A DNA stretch of 7,761 bases from M3007 sp046296435 (GCA_046296435.1 JBKBLI010000097.1:1-7761); one strand, 5' to 3'. Shown: positions 1 through 6,165, numbered from the stretch's first letter. Program-made: numbers and translations. Notes: a model not told the origin generated them from the sequence alone.

Positions 1-34
1 TGTGGGTGGCTTCGCTGCCTGGCTGTTTGGGGCG

Positions 35-1897
35 TCAGTTTTGACGGAGTTGGTCGCTATCCCAGGAGTGGTCTTCGGAGTAGAGTCGGGTATCGAAATC
101 GGCTTGAATGAGTTCTTCTTGCGTTCTGATCTGTTCGCGCATTTCGCTGATGTAGCGTTTGCGGTCTTTGCGTACGGGGGCCATTTTCCAGAGGGTTTGC
201 TCGTCGTACTGCATGAACATCTGCGCGGAGCGGTAGGCGCTGTAGCGGCGTCGGCCGAGCATGGTGATCAAGTCCACGCCCATGCGCATGGCCGTGTCGA
301 TGGTGTCGCGGTAGATGTGCTCGGCGCCGGCTTCGATCAGGTCGTAAGCGTGGAAGCGGTTGCGCGCCCTGACGGCGACTTTGAGGTGAGGGAAATGCTT
401 GCGGGCCAATTTCAGGAGTTCGAGATTGGTGTCTGGATCGTCGGTGCTGACGACCAGTAGTTTGGCTTGGTCAGCCCCGGCGCTTTTGAGCAGGTCGAGG
501 CGGGTGGCGTCGCCGAAATATACCTTAAATCCGAGTTTACGCAGCATTTCGACACGTTCCGAATCGTTGTCGAGGTAGGTGGCATCCACGTTGTTGGCCC
601 TTAAGAAACGGCCTACCAAGCTGCCGAAGTTGCCAAAACCGGCAATGATTACGGGGTGCTGGCTGTGGATATGGTCGGATTTCTGCGGGGTTGGCTCTTC
701 GCTGGTTCCGACGTGCTCGAGGATGTATTTTTCGACGACAAAAAGCAGCAGCGGCGTAAGGGTCATGGTGACGGTCACGACGGCCATCATGATGTCGGTC
801 TGACCGGAATCGAGGATCTTGAGCTGGCCGATGAAGTTGAAGAGCACAAAGCCAAATTCGCCGGCTTGTGCGAGGATGAAAGCGAAGAGGATATGCTGAT
901 CCAAGCGCAGGGCAAAAATGCGGCCCAGAATAAACAATACGAGCACCTTGACGACCATGACGACGGCTACCAGGATGCCGATTTCTAAGGGCTTGCCGGC
1001 GATCAGTTCGAAGTTGATGCTGGCGCCTACCGCAATGAAAAACAAGCCCAACAGCAGGCCCTTGAAGGGTTCGAGGTCGCTGCCCAGTTCGTGCCGGTAC
1101 TCGCTATTGGCCAGCACGACTCCCGCCAAAAAGGCGCCCAGGGCCGGCGATACGCCCACCATCTCCATCAGCCAGGATACGGCCACCACGATGAGCAGGG
1201 ATGTGGCCGTGAACATCTCGCGAAGACGCGTCTGCGCCGCAATGCGCAGCAGGGGATTGATGATGTACCTTCCGCTTGCAATGACCAGCGCCACAGCCCC
1301 CAGGACGGCGAGGGTTTGTACCCAGCCGGGGTATTCGTCGAACCACCCGTGGTGGGCGTCGTTGGCTTCGCTGAGCGCGCCGGGCACGGCGAGCAAGGGC
1401 AAGAGGGCGAGGATCGGGATGACCGCTATATCCTGAAATAGCAGAACGGCAAAGGCGCTCCGACCGGCCTGCGTCTCGGCGATATCCTTTTCTTTGAGGG
1501 CTTGCAGCACAATGGCGGTGGATGACATGGCTAAGGATAGGCTACAAGCCAACGACGCCTTCCAGCCAATACCCAACTGAAGTCCTAAAGGGAAAAGCAG
1601 TAGCGTCGTCAGACCCATCTGAAGCCCGCCCAGACCAACCACGAGTCGCCGCATGCGCCAAAAGGCCATCGGCTCGAGTTCCAGACCGATCAGGAACAGC
1701 ATCATCACGACGCCAAACTCCGAAATGTGCAGGATGTCTTTGCCCTCTGCGCCCACAAAACCCAGCACCGAGGGGCCGATCAGGATGCCTGCGATCAGGT
1801 ATCCCAAGATGGAGGCCATGCCCATGCGTCTGGCCAACGGCACGCAGATCACCGCGGCTAACAGAAATACGGCCGCCTGTCCTAAGAATCCGCTCAT
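35..1897 (-). CDS. Kef-type (CPA2) monovalent cation:proton antiporter with C-terminal RCK domain
   Basis: This 620-aa inner-membrane antiporter probably exchanges K+ or Na+ for H+. About 395 N-terminal residues form hydrophobic helices of the CPA2 Na+/H+ exchanger fold. They include the SLAMSSTAIVLQ helix (about 121-132) and FQDIAVIP (about 154-161), whose Gln-Asp pair is the ion-translocation site in KefB/KefC. A TrkA-N/RCK Rossmann domain follows (about 412-540), with a dinucleotide-type VIIAGFGNFG loop, an acidic YLDND strand end and a GDAT motif. A charged cytosolic tail of about 80 residues completes it. Length matches KefB/KefC (about 600-620 aa). I chose the ATG at 1897 because family members begin just before the first membrane helix; an in-frame TTG at 1927 would add ten residues. 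No KefF/KefG-type ancillary gene is adjacent, so glutathione gating as in E. coli is not supported. The family call is firm; the exact ion is not. Confidence 0.93.
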   Translation of the reverse strand: MSGFLGQAAVFLLAAVICVPLARRMGMASILGYLIAGILIGPSVLGFVGAEGKDILHISEFGVVMMLFLIGLELEPMAFWRMRRLVVGLGGLQMGLTTLLLFPLGLQLGIGWKASLACSLSLAMSSTAIVLQALKEKDIAETQAGRSAFAVLLFQDIAVIPILALLPLLAVPGALSEANDAHHGWFDEYPGWVQTLAVLGAVALVIASGRYIINPLLRIAAQTRLREMFTATSLLIVVAVSWLMEMVGVSPALGAFLAGVVLANSEYRHELGSDLEPFKGLLLGLFFIAVGASINFELIAGKPLEIGILVAVVMVVKVLVLFILGRIFALRLDQHILFAFILAQAGEFGFVLFNFIGQLKILDSGQTDIMMAVVTVTMTLTPLLLFVVEKYILEHVGTSEEPTPQKSDHIHSQHPVIIAGFGNFGSLVGRFLRANNVDATYLDNDSERVEMLRKLGFKVYFGDATRLDLLKSAGADQAKLLVVSTDDPDTNLELLKLARKHFPHLKVAVRARNRFHAYDLIEAGAEHIYRDTIDTAMRMGVDLITMLGRRRYSAYRSAQMFMQYDEQTLWKMAPVRKDRKRYISEMREQIRTQEELIQADFDTRLYSEDHSWDSDQLRQN

Positions 1898-2046
1898 ATC
1901 TTTGGTCGCTAATAATTTTTTGAACAATACAAAGGCCCTCGGGGATCCGCAAGGCTCTCAAGTCGCAATACCGGTCAACACGCCCGATGGCCTTCTGGTT
2001 TTAGAAAGCGGGCGAATGTCTCTGCGCCGCGTCCGTTGCGGCGCGC
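1898..2046. other. Intergenic region between hydrolase and antiporter genes
   Basis: This 149-base gap contains a GC hairpin next to the hydrolase stop and presumably the antiporter promoter. On the minus strand a TTTG lies at 1931-1934, but I see no convincing TAnnTTTG box at the expected spacing, so no promoter is called. The last 30 bases before the antiporter ATG are AT-rich (about 1898-1928), unlike the surrounding GC-rich DNA. Confidence 0.5.
2024..2044 (-). terminator. GC-rich stem-loop just after the hydrolase stop
   Basis: A perfect 7-bp stem (GCGCCGC at 2024-2030, GCGGCGC at 2038-2044) with a 7-base loop begins two bases beyond the hydrolase stop codon. There is no U-tract on the minus strand after it, so it is not a classical intrinsic terminator. 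It could be a 3'-end stabilising or pausing hairpin. Confidence 0.4.
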
Positions 2047-2919
2047 TCAGTTGCCCAGATCGGCGAGGAATCGGGCCGTCGTCATCCGCGCGTCCTGAGC
2101 GGCATCTTCGTGGTAGCGCGGGCTGCTGGGGTTGGCAAAAGCGTGGTCGGCGTCGTAGCGCTTCACGGTGATTTTTTTGTCGAGTTCGGCCATCTTTTTT
2201 TCGAAAGCGCTCACGACCTCGTCGGTGATCCACTTGTCCTGCGCAGCGTGGATAAACAGTACCTCGGCTTTGAGTTTACTCAACTTTTCGGGATCCGACT
2301 CGGGCATGCCGTAATACACCACGCAGCCCTTGACCCGCTCTTCGAGCAGGAGCGCCGCCTGTAACGACCACGTGCCCCCGAAACACCAGCCCAAGGTGTA
2401 GAGATTGGCTTGCGGGCCGCAGTAAGCTGCCGCGCCCCGGATGATGGCTTCTATGCGCCCCGGGTCGGCGGATTGCATCAGTCGGGCCGCCTCTTCGCGG
2501 GTTTCGGCTACCTTGCCGTCGTATAGATCGACGGCCAGTACGTGGGCGTCGAAAGCGTGGCTCCAGATGATGGCTTCGTTGAGGGCATTTTCGTTCAGTC
2601 CCCACCATTCGTGGAAGAGCAATAGCACCTTGTTGGTGCGGAAGTGCGAGCGGGCCAAAAATCCCTTGCCCGGCGCTCCGCCCTCTACCGGAAACTCGAC
2701 GCGCACGCCGCCGTGGACTTCGGGCGCGGGTCTGGGTATGGCATGCGCGGCCCTGAACCCGGATTGGCCGCCCAATGCAGCGAAGGCGTTGTGGGCGGTA
2801 TATGCGTCGCCGTGGCACATGGGTATGGGGGCTTCATTGCGGCCTGTGAATGCGCAGGTCCAGTGGAGTATGGCCGGCGCGACAAGCAGGGTGATCAGAA
2901 ATAGGCGTGCTGGTTTCAT
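2047..2919 (-). CDS. Exported dienelactone-hydrolase-family alpha/beta hydrolase
   Basis: This 290-aa protein is an alpha/beta hydrolase of the dienelactone hydrolase family, usually acting on esters or lactones; the substrate is unknown. The triad is visible: nucleophile Cys179 in GWCFGG, Asp228 in AAQDKW and His259 in DADHAF. HEWWG at 103-107 is the conserved loop after the second core strand. Residues 1-20 are basic then hydrophobic, consistent with a Sec signal peptide and periplasmic location. Cys22 follows HWT, which is a poor lipobox. About 80 residues precede the core fold, longer than the roughly 230-aa soluble enzymes. The frame stays open up to an ATG at 3096, but those extra 59 residues look like read-through of intergenic DNA. 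The ATG at 2919 starts the signal peptide and has a TACTTTTG box just before it. It stands alone, 276 bases after the adhesin-like gene. Confidence 0.9.
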   Translation of the reverse strand: MKPARLFLITLLVAPAILHWTCAFTGRNEAPIPMCHGDAYTAHNAFAALGGQSGFRAAHAIPRPAPEVHGGVRVEFPVEGGAPGKGFLARSHFRTNKVLLLFHEWWGLNENALNEAIIWSHAFDAHVLAVDLYDGKVAETREEAARLMQSADPGRIEAIIRGAAAYCGPQANLYTLGWCFGGTWSLQAALLLEERVKGCVVYYGMPESDPEKLSKLKAEVLFIHAAQDKWITDEVVSAFEKKMAELDKKITVKRYDADHAFANPSSPRYHEDAAQDARMTTARFLADLGN

Positions 2920-2923
2920 GGAG

Positions 2924-2931
2924 CAAAAGTA
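2924..2931 (-). promoter_or_regulatory. Bacteroidota-type -7 box (TACTTTTG) ahead of the hydrolase gene
   Basis: On the minus strand TACTTTTG matches the TAnnTTTG -7 consensus of the Bacteroidota housekeeping sigma factor. It ends four bases before the ATG, so transcription would start at or beside the start codon, giving a leaderless or nearly leaderless mRNA. I could not find a matching TTTG -33 element at the usual spacing, so support is partial. Confidence 0.45.
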
Positions 2932-3116
2932 TGGATTTTGAGGAATCGGACCGCTTTTTTTTCGATCAAGGCGACGGAATGCGGCCGTGCCTCCGGCATC
3001 TGCGGCCCGAATGGAGGGCCGGAGCGCTCCTACGCTGCGCCCCTGTCTGGCCCACGCGCCGGCCTTTGTCGTACATTGGGGTGATGAGCCGTCCATTCCT
3101 GCGGCCTTTCAATTCG

Positions 3117-3162
3117 GTGCGCGCTTATTTTTTTTCGAAAAAAATATAGATGCGAAGCGCAC
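3117..3162. repeat. Nested inverted repeat: GC arms around a T8-CG-A7 palindrome
   Basis: The inner part (3128-3144) is eight T, CG, then seven A, a near-perfect palindrome. It is flanked by GTGCGCGCTT (3117-3126) and AAGCGCAC (3155-3162), which pair except for a two-base bulge. The whole could fold as a long hairpin in RNA or extrude in DNA. It has U-rich runs on both strands, so it could act as a bidirectional transcription stop between the adhesin-like and hydrolase genes. Confidence 0.5.
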
Positions 3163-3177
3163 GCGCGGAGGGCATGA

Positions 3178-3192
3178 GGCCTGACGTAGGCC
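3178..3192 (-). terminator. Short hairpin after the adhesin-like gene
   Basis: GGCCT (3178-3182) and AGGCC (3188-3192) form a 5-bp GC stem with a 5-base loop, three bases beyond the stop of the adhesin-like gene. No U-tract follows directly on the minus strand, although the U-rich palindrome lies about 35 bases further on. It may mark the 3' end of the sigma-factor operon; evidence is weak. Confidence 0.3.
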
Positions 3193-3195
3193 CGT

Positions 3196-4308
3196 TTATT
3201 GGCGAATCACAAATTTGCCGTAATGCACGCGGGCCGTGACGGTGCGTTGCGCGTTGGCGTCGCCGACGAATCCCTGCAGGGAGTTGCTCTGGCCCGACTC
3301 GACGCGTTTGCTGACGAATGCAGCGCTGGGATACGATATTTTGTTGTACTTGCCCTCTGTATCGAAGCGGAAATGGGAGCCTGGCTCCATCCGGATGCTC
3401 ACGTCGGTGTAGTGGGTATTGACGCGCACTTCCCTGAAGTCGCGCCCCATGGAGACAATGTCAAGTTTGCCATAGGTGAGATCGGCATCCAAGCGGTCGC
3501 GCAGGGACTGGATTTCGAAGTCGGAATACTGGGCTGTGAGGTAGGCATTTTGGACCTGTTGCAAGGCTGCTGTGCCGTACTTGGCTTGTATGCGTACGGA
3601 CTCGGCGACGCCGAGCTTCAGATCGTCGTAACGGGAATTGAGCGTCACGTTGGCGGCTCGATTTACGCTGATCCTGGAGTATTTGCTTTCGAGGCGTAGG
3701 TCGCCCGTTTGGTTGGCGTCGAGTTGGCTGTAGTTGAGTTGTCCTTGTAGGAGGTTCATTTTGTCGGCTTTGAGCTTGCCGTAGTCGAGGTAGATCTGTG
3801 TTTCGTTGACTTTTTGTTCGAGTTTCAGGTCGCCGTATTTGATTTCGACGTTGAGTTTGCCGTGCAAGGGGCCGGCGACGAGGGTATTGCCGTATCGGTT
3901 GCTGAGGTCTAATTGGTTTTCGGCGGGCATGCCTACGGCATAATCGACCCTGAAGCCCCGGCATCCTGTACGGGCGGAGAGGTTCTTTTGGATGACGGTT
4001 TGGGCCTTGACGTACCCGGCCGTATGGGTAAAGTTGACCTGTATGGCATCGAAAATGCGGTCAGCCTCCTGTTTGGTGGCGGCCTTGACGGTGATGGTTA
4101 CCGCTACGCGGACTTCCCGGGCGGCGGGGGAGGTCTGTACGGAGATATCGCCATGGGCGTTGTCCAGCACGGTCATGCCGTTGGGCGTGGTGGCAAACTG
4201 GCGGTCGATCTTGCGGGTGAATTCTTGCAGGGGGTCGCCGGCCAGGGCATGGGCATGGATTGCGAGCGCGCAGAGGAGCGCCGCGCAGGAGGCTGCTATT
4301 TTTTTCAT
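3196..4308 (-). CDS. Exported adhesin-like beta-repeat protein (DUF4097-like), last gene of an ECF sigma operon
   Basis: This 370-aa protein starts with a clear Sec signal peptide (MKKIAASC..., probable cleavage after ALA at about residue 23). The rest is a ladder of short beta-strands built on a repeated K/R/T-Y-[G/S/D]-x-[L/I/F]-x motif. Tyrosines fall at 139, 158, 176, 193, 210, 227, 244, 261, 279, 300, 321 and 363, with exact 17-residue spacing through the centre. This suggests a right-handed beta-solenoid like the DUF4097/adhesin-like proteins found near sigma/anti-sigma pairs in Bacteroidota. The start lies 12 bases after the anti-sigma stop, so it is probably co-transcribed. Likely location is the periplasm or cell surface. 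The role is unknown; an envelope-stress target or sensor partner fits the context. Two cysteines remain after the signal peptide only at 116 and earlier within the leader, so disulfide stabilisation is unlikely. Confidence 0.82.
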   Translation of the reverse strand: MKKIAASCAALLCALAIHAHALAGDPLQEFTRKIDRQFATTPNGMTVLDNAHGDISVQTSPAAREVRVAVTITVKAATKQEADRIFDAIQVNFTHTAGYVKAQTVIQKNLSARTGCRGFRVDYAVGMPAENQLDLSNRYGNTLVAGPLHGKLNVEIKYGDLKLEQKVNETQIYLDYGKLKADKMNLLQGQLNYSQLDANQTGDLRLESKYSRISVNRAANVTLNSRYDDLKLGVAESVRIQAKYGTAALQQVQNAYLTAQYSDFEIQSLRDRLDADLTYGKLDIVSMGRDFREVRVNTHYTDVSIRMEPGSHFRFDTEGKYNKISYPSAAFVSKRVESGQSNSLQGFVGDANAQRTVTARVHYGKFVIRQ

Positions 4309-4320
4309 ATCAAAAAAAAA

Positions 4321-5007
4321 TTAGAGTCGGCTGTCTGGTGTGGGTGGGGTTGAGTCTCTTGCAAGCGGGGGCAGTCGTTCGAGTACGCGGGTCAGGATGG
4401 CGGCTTTGGCTTCGTAGGTTTCGATCATGACCCGTACAACCTGCTCGCGATTGGCGGGTGGGACGAGGGCCAGCTCTTGCTGAAGTTCGGCCATGATGAG
4501 TTCCATCTGTCGGAGGTCGTTTTGCACCTCGACGGCTTGGCGGCCTGCCAGTTGCCGGAGTTGGGCGCGCTTCTCGGAGATCTGGCGGATGTAATCGGAC
4601 TCGAGCCGCGCGTACTGAGGCGATAGTTCGCTCATGGACATGGCGCGGGCGACAGGCTTTGGGGGGGTATGATCGGCTTGTTGCGTTTTTTGAAAAAAAA
4701 TGCCGCCGGTCAGTCCGATGAGGAGCAGGGCGGCGGCGGCGGCGACCTGCCTGAGCGCCCGGCCGACGCGCAAGGCGGGGCGATCTGTCGGGAGGGCGCG
4801 CGCGATGCGGGGCCAAAGCGCGGGGGAGGGGGTGTGGACGTCGAGCGCGTCGCGTTGGGCGCTTACCAGGCGTTCGAGGGCGTCGGAGGGCCGGCGCGAC
4901 AGGGCGGCGTCGATGCGGCGCCACACGCGCGCGGGCGGCGCATCGATGTCTAAGTCCTCGCGGTGTTGGCGGATGAACGACTCAATATGCTGCTGCTGTT
5001 TATTCAT
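4321..5007 (-). CDS. Probable membrane anti-sigma factor with duplicated N-terminal motif
   Basis: This 228-aa protein follows the sigma gene after 27 bases and has the layout of a single-pass anti-sigma factor: a cytosolic N-terminus (1-86), one hydrophobic segment (about 87-105) and an outside domain. The cytosolic part holds two copies of a motif 36 residues apart: about 7-36 (HREDLD...VWRRIDAAL) and 43-72 (QRDALD...LWPRIARAL). There is no HxxxCxxC zinc motif, so it is not a classical ZAS-type anti-sigma. The outer part (about 130-212) is a charged helical, coiled-coil-like region with a Gln/Glu/Arg heptad character, followed by a Pro-rich tail. I infer that it holds the neighbouring sigma factor at the membrane until a signal arrives. 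I do not recognise a named family, and the functional call rests on topology and position. Confidence 0.72.
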   Translation of the reverse strand: MNKQQQHIESFIRQHREDLDIDAPPARVWRRIDAALSRRPSDALERLVSAQRDALDVHTPSPALWPRIARALPTDRPALRVGRALRQVAAAAALLLIGLTGGIFFQKTQQADHTPPKPVARAMSMSELSPQYARLESDYIRQISEKRAQLRQLAGRQAVEVQNDLRQMELIMAELQQELALVPPANREQVVRVMIETYEAKAAILTRVLERLPPLARDSTPPTPDSRL

Positions 5008-5034
5008 GTGCCGTGCGGTTTGTATTTTGGCGTG

Positions 5035-5571
5035 TCAGTCGGCTGCGATCATTTCTCTGAGTCTGGCTTTGGCGCGGCTGTACTGCGATTTGGAGGCGCT
5101 TTCGCTGATGTTGAGTATGTGTGCGATTTCTTCGTGGTCGTAGCCCTCTATTGCATAGAGCGAAAAGACGATCCGGTACCCGTCCGGAAGCCGCTCGATG
5201 GCTCGCCGGACTTTTTCGACGGTATAGGGCGGCTCCTCGTCGCCTGAGGGGCTGTCCTCCAATCGGTATTCGCTGTGCGCCAAGGGTGCAAGGGCGATTT
5301 TTTGGCTCTTCAGATGATTGATGCACTTGTTGATCAGGATACGCTTGATCCAGGATCCCAGACTGCTTTCGAAGCGGAAGGTATCCAATTTGGCAAACAC
5401 TTCGAGAAAAGCGCTTTGCAGCATATCCTCCGCATCGTGCGCATTTTGAAGCATGCGCAGCGCCGTGTTGTACATGGCCTTGGAATAGAGCTTGTACAAC
5501 TCAAACTGGGCGTCGCGCCGCCCCCGCTTGCATGCTTCAATCAGATCTGCGTGAATCTGAGTCGCCTCCAT
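5035..5571 (-). CDS. ECF-type RNA polymerase sigma-70 family factor
   Basis: This 178-aa protein has only sigma regions 2 and 4, as in extracytoplasmic-function sigma factors. Region 2 (about 23-90) contains the core-binding and -10-recognition signatures DAEDMLQSAFLEVFAKL and FRFESSLGSWIKRILINKCINHL. Region 4 (about 117-175) has RLPDGYRIVFSLYAIEGYDHEEIAHIL, followed by the recognition helix ISESASKSQYSRAKARL. The long tolerant linker and the KSQ-R-A-K ending resemble Bacteroidota sigma factors. It should direct RNA polymerase to a small regulon in response to an envelope signal, controlled by the membrane protein encoded next. A GCAACC-N17-GTC element sits upstream and suggests autoregulation. 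The ATG at 5571 gives the usual N-terminus for the family. The family is certain; the regulon is unknown. Confidence 0.95.
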   Translation of the reverse strand: MEATQIHADLIEACKRGRRDAQFELYKLYSKAMYNTALRMLQNAHDAEDMLQSAFLEVFAKLDTFRFESSLGSWIKRILINKCINHLKSQKIALAPLAHSEYRLEDSPSGDEEPPYTVEKVRRAIERLPDGYRIVFSLYAIEGYDHEEIAHILNISESASKSQYSRAKARLREMIAAD

Positions 5572-5589
5572 CGTTGCGCTTATTGCCCT

Positions 5590-5742
5590 TTAAAGACAGG
5601 CATGCGGGATGAGAGGTTGCACGACGCGCTTAGATTGTGCTAAATTTGTGTGCGGAGGAAGCCGCCGATAGTCCAGCGGCGGCGGCTGCTTGTCGCAGCG
5701 GTCGCGCAGGTCGGCGAGTAGTTGATTGATGTAGGTCTGCAT
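5590..5742 (-). pseudogene. Short ORF (50 aa), possible truncated gene remnant
   Basis: An ATG at 5742 opens a 50-codon frame ending with TAA at 5590-5592. The first 30 or so residues (MQTYINQLLADLRDRCDKQP...) look like a real N-terminus: an amphipathic helix, then a Pro/Tyr-rich stretch. They resemble the start of longer uncharacterised Bacteroidota proteins beginning with Y-I-x-Q-L. The remainder loses that character and runs through the ECF promoter, which suggests that the original 3' part was lost. It begins 54 bases after the Csx20-like gene stop on the same strand. The resemblance is from memory and unverified; it could also be a chance ORF or a true small protein. Confidence 0.35.
5591..5621 (-). 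promoter_or_regulatory. ECF-type promoter of the sigma-factor operon
   Basis: On the minus strand TGCAACC (5615-5621) and GTCTTTA (5591-5597) are separated by 17 bases. This matches the general ECF pattern of an AAC-containing -35 and a GTC-containing -10. Transcription would begin about 10-20 bases before the sigma-factor ATG at 5571. Because it precedes an ECF gene, the simplest reading is autoregulation. The match is by eye and to general ECF features, not to a measured site. Confidence 0.5.
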
Positions 5743-5772
5743 CCTCGTCAGGTTGTTTTGCTAGGCGATGGG

Positions 5773-5790
5773 AGCGGCGCTGCCGCCGCT
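5773..5790 (-). terminator. GC-rich hairpin at the end of the CRISPR-associated operon
   Basis: AGCGGCG (5773-5779) and CGCCGCT (5784-5790) form a perfect 7-bp stem with a 4-base loop, six bases past the Csx20-like stop codon. On the minus strand no U-run follows. On the plus strand the stem is followed by a short T-run (5790-5793). It is a likely 3'-end structure of the CRISPR transcript, but a weak intrinsic terminator in that direction. Confidence 0.4.
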
Positions 5791-5796
5791 TTTGTG

Positions 5797-6162
5797 TTAG
5801 AAATAATGCCGAAAACGTACAAATCGAAACTGGGACACCTTGCGGCCGTCGGCCTCTTCGTTTACGATGCGCTCGGAAGTACTGGCGACGCAGGGGATGC
5901 CAGCGTCGCGCAGCATGTCGAGGAGTTGATACACGAGGGTCATTTCGCCCATGAGATGTACGGTCAGCGGCGGGTGTTGGGCGGCCATCCGGCGCACTTC
6001 GATGTACGTTTTTTCGGCCAGAAGCCGCACTTCGTCCAGATCGGCCTGGGGCGGTACGGCGGGGAAGGGCATGTCCAGCACCTGCCCGTAGTCTCGTTGG
6101 GCGGCGCCGAGTTGCTCAGGCGACCAAGTAGCAGACGGATGGTTGGAGAGGTTGAGGAGCAT
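5797..6162 (-). CDS. Csx20-like small CRISPR-associated protein, candidate ring nuclease or signalling modulator
   Basis: This 121-aa soluble protein has the alternating strand/helix pattern of a compact Rossmann-like fold. Landmarks are the N-terminal LLNLSNHP (2-9), a helical YGQV-D-PFPAV section (25-36), VHLMGEMT (68-75) at a strand-to-helix turn, GIPCVASTSER (88-98), and the C-terminal FRFVRFRHYF (112-121). The G-[D/E]-x-x-T, A-[S/T]-T-x-R and F-x-x-V-x-F-R-x-Y elements resemble, from memory, the Csx20/Csx15 group of small type III CRISPR proteins that have been proposed as ring nucleases. The gene starts three bases after the CARF-nuclease stop, so the two are almost certainly co-translated. 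A role in binding or degrading cyclic oligoadenylate to switch off the nuclease is a reasonable inference, not shown. There are no membrane segments, zinc motifs or known nuclease motifs. Alternatives are an accessory subunit or an effector of unknown activity. Confidence 0.7.
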   Translation of the reverse strand: MLLNLSNHPSATWSPEQLGAAQRDYGQVLDMPFPAVPPQADLDEVRLLAEKTYIEVRRMAAQHPPLTVHLMGEMTLVYQLLDMLRDAGIPCVASTSERIVNEEADGRKVSQFRFVRFRHYF

Positions 6163-6165
6163 GGG

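Larger units (their letters stand above)
2932..3195. other. Intergenic region with homopolymer runs and inverted repeats, no gene seen
   Basis: No ORF here resembles a protein I know. The stretch holds an eight-T run followed by CG at 2955-2964, a GC-rich middle (about 2980-3115), a near-identical T8-CG run inside a palindrome at 3117-3162, and a short hairpin beside the adhesin-gene stop. A plus-strand ORF of 80 codons (2907-3149) crosses it but overlaps the hydrolase start and shows no recognisable domain. The GC-rich middle could be a copy of an interspersed genomic repeat, which cannot be tested from one window. Confidence 0.5.

Noticed and set aside
2..1441. Several open frames on the plus strand across the antiporter gene
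   Set aside because: They lie antisense to a clear Kef-type protein, show no domains, and are explained by the GC-rich codon use of the real gene.
2920..3096. N-terminal extension of the hydrolase to an ATG at 3096
   Set aside because: The extra 59 residues would put the signal peptide in the middle of the protein, have no recognisable features, and a promoter-like box lies just before the ATG at 2919.
2907..3149. 80-codon plus-strand ORF in the intergenic gap
   Set aside because: It starts inside the hydrolase gene, crosses homopolymer runs and a palindrome, and has no recognisable domain. It may be repeat DNA rather than a gene.
5616..5793. Possible plus-strand small RNA: TTG-N21-TAAATTTG (5617-5648) to the hairpin with a short T-run (5773-5793)
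   Set aside because: The -33 match is only partial and its bases are better explained by the minus-strand ECF -35 element. The T-run is only four bases long. Not enough to call.
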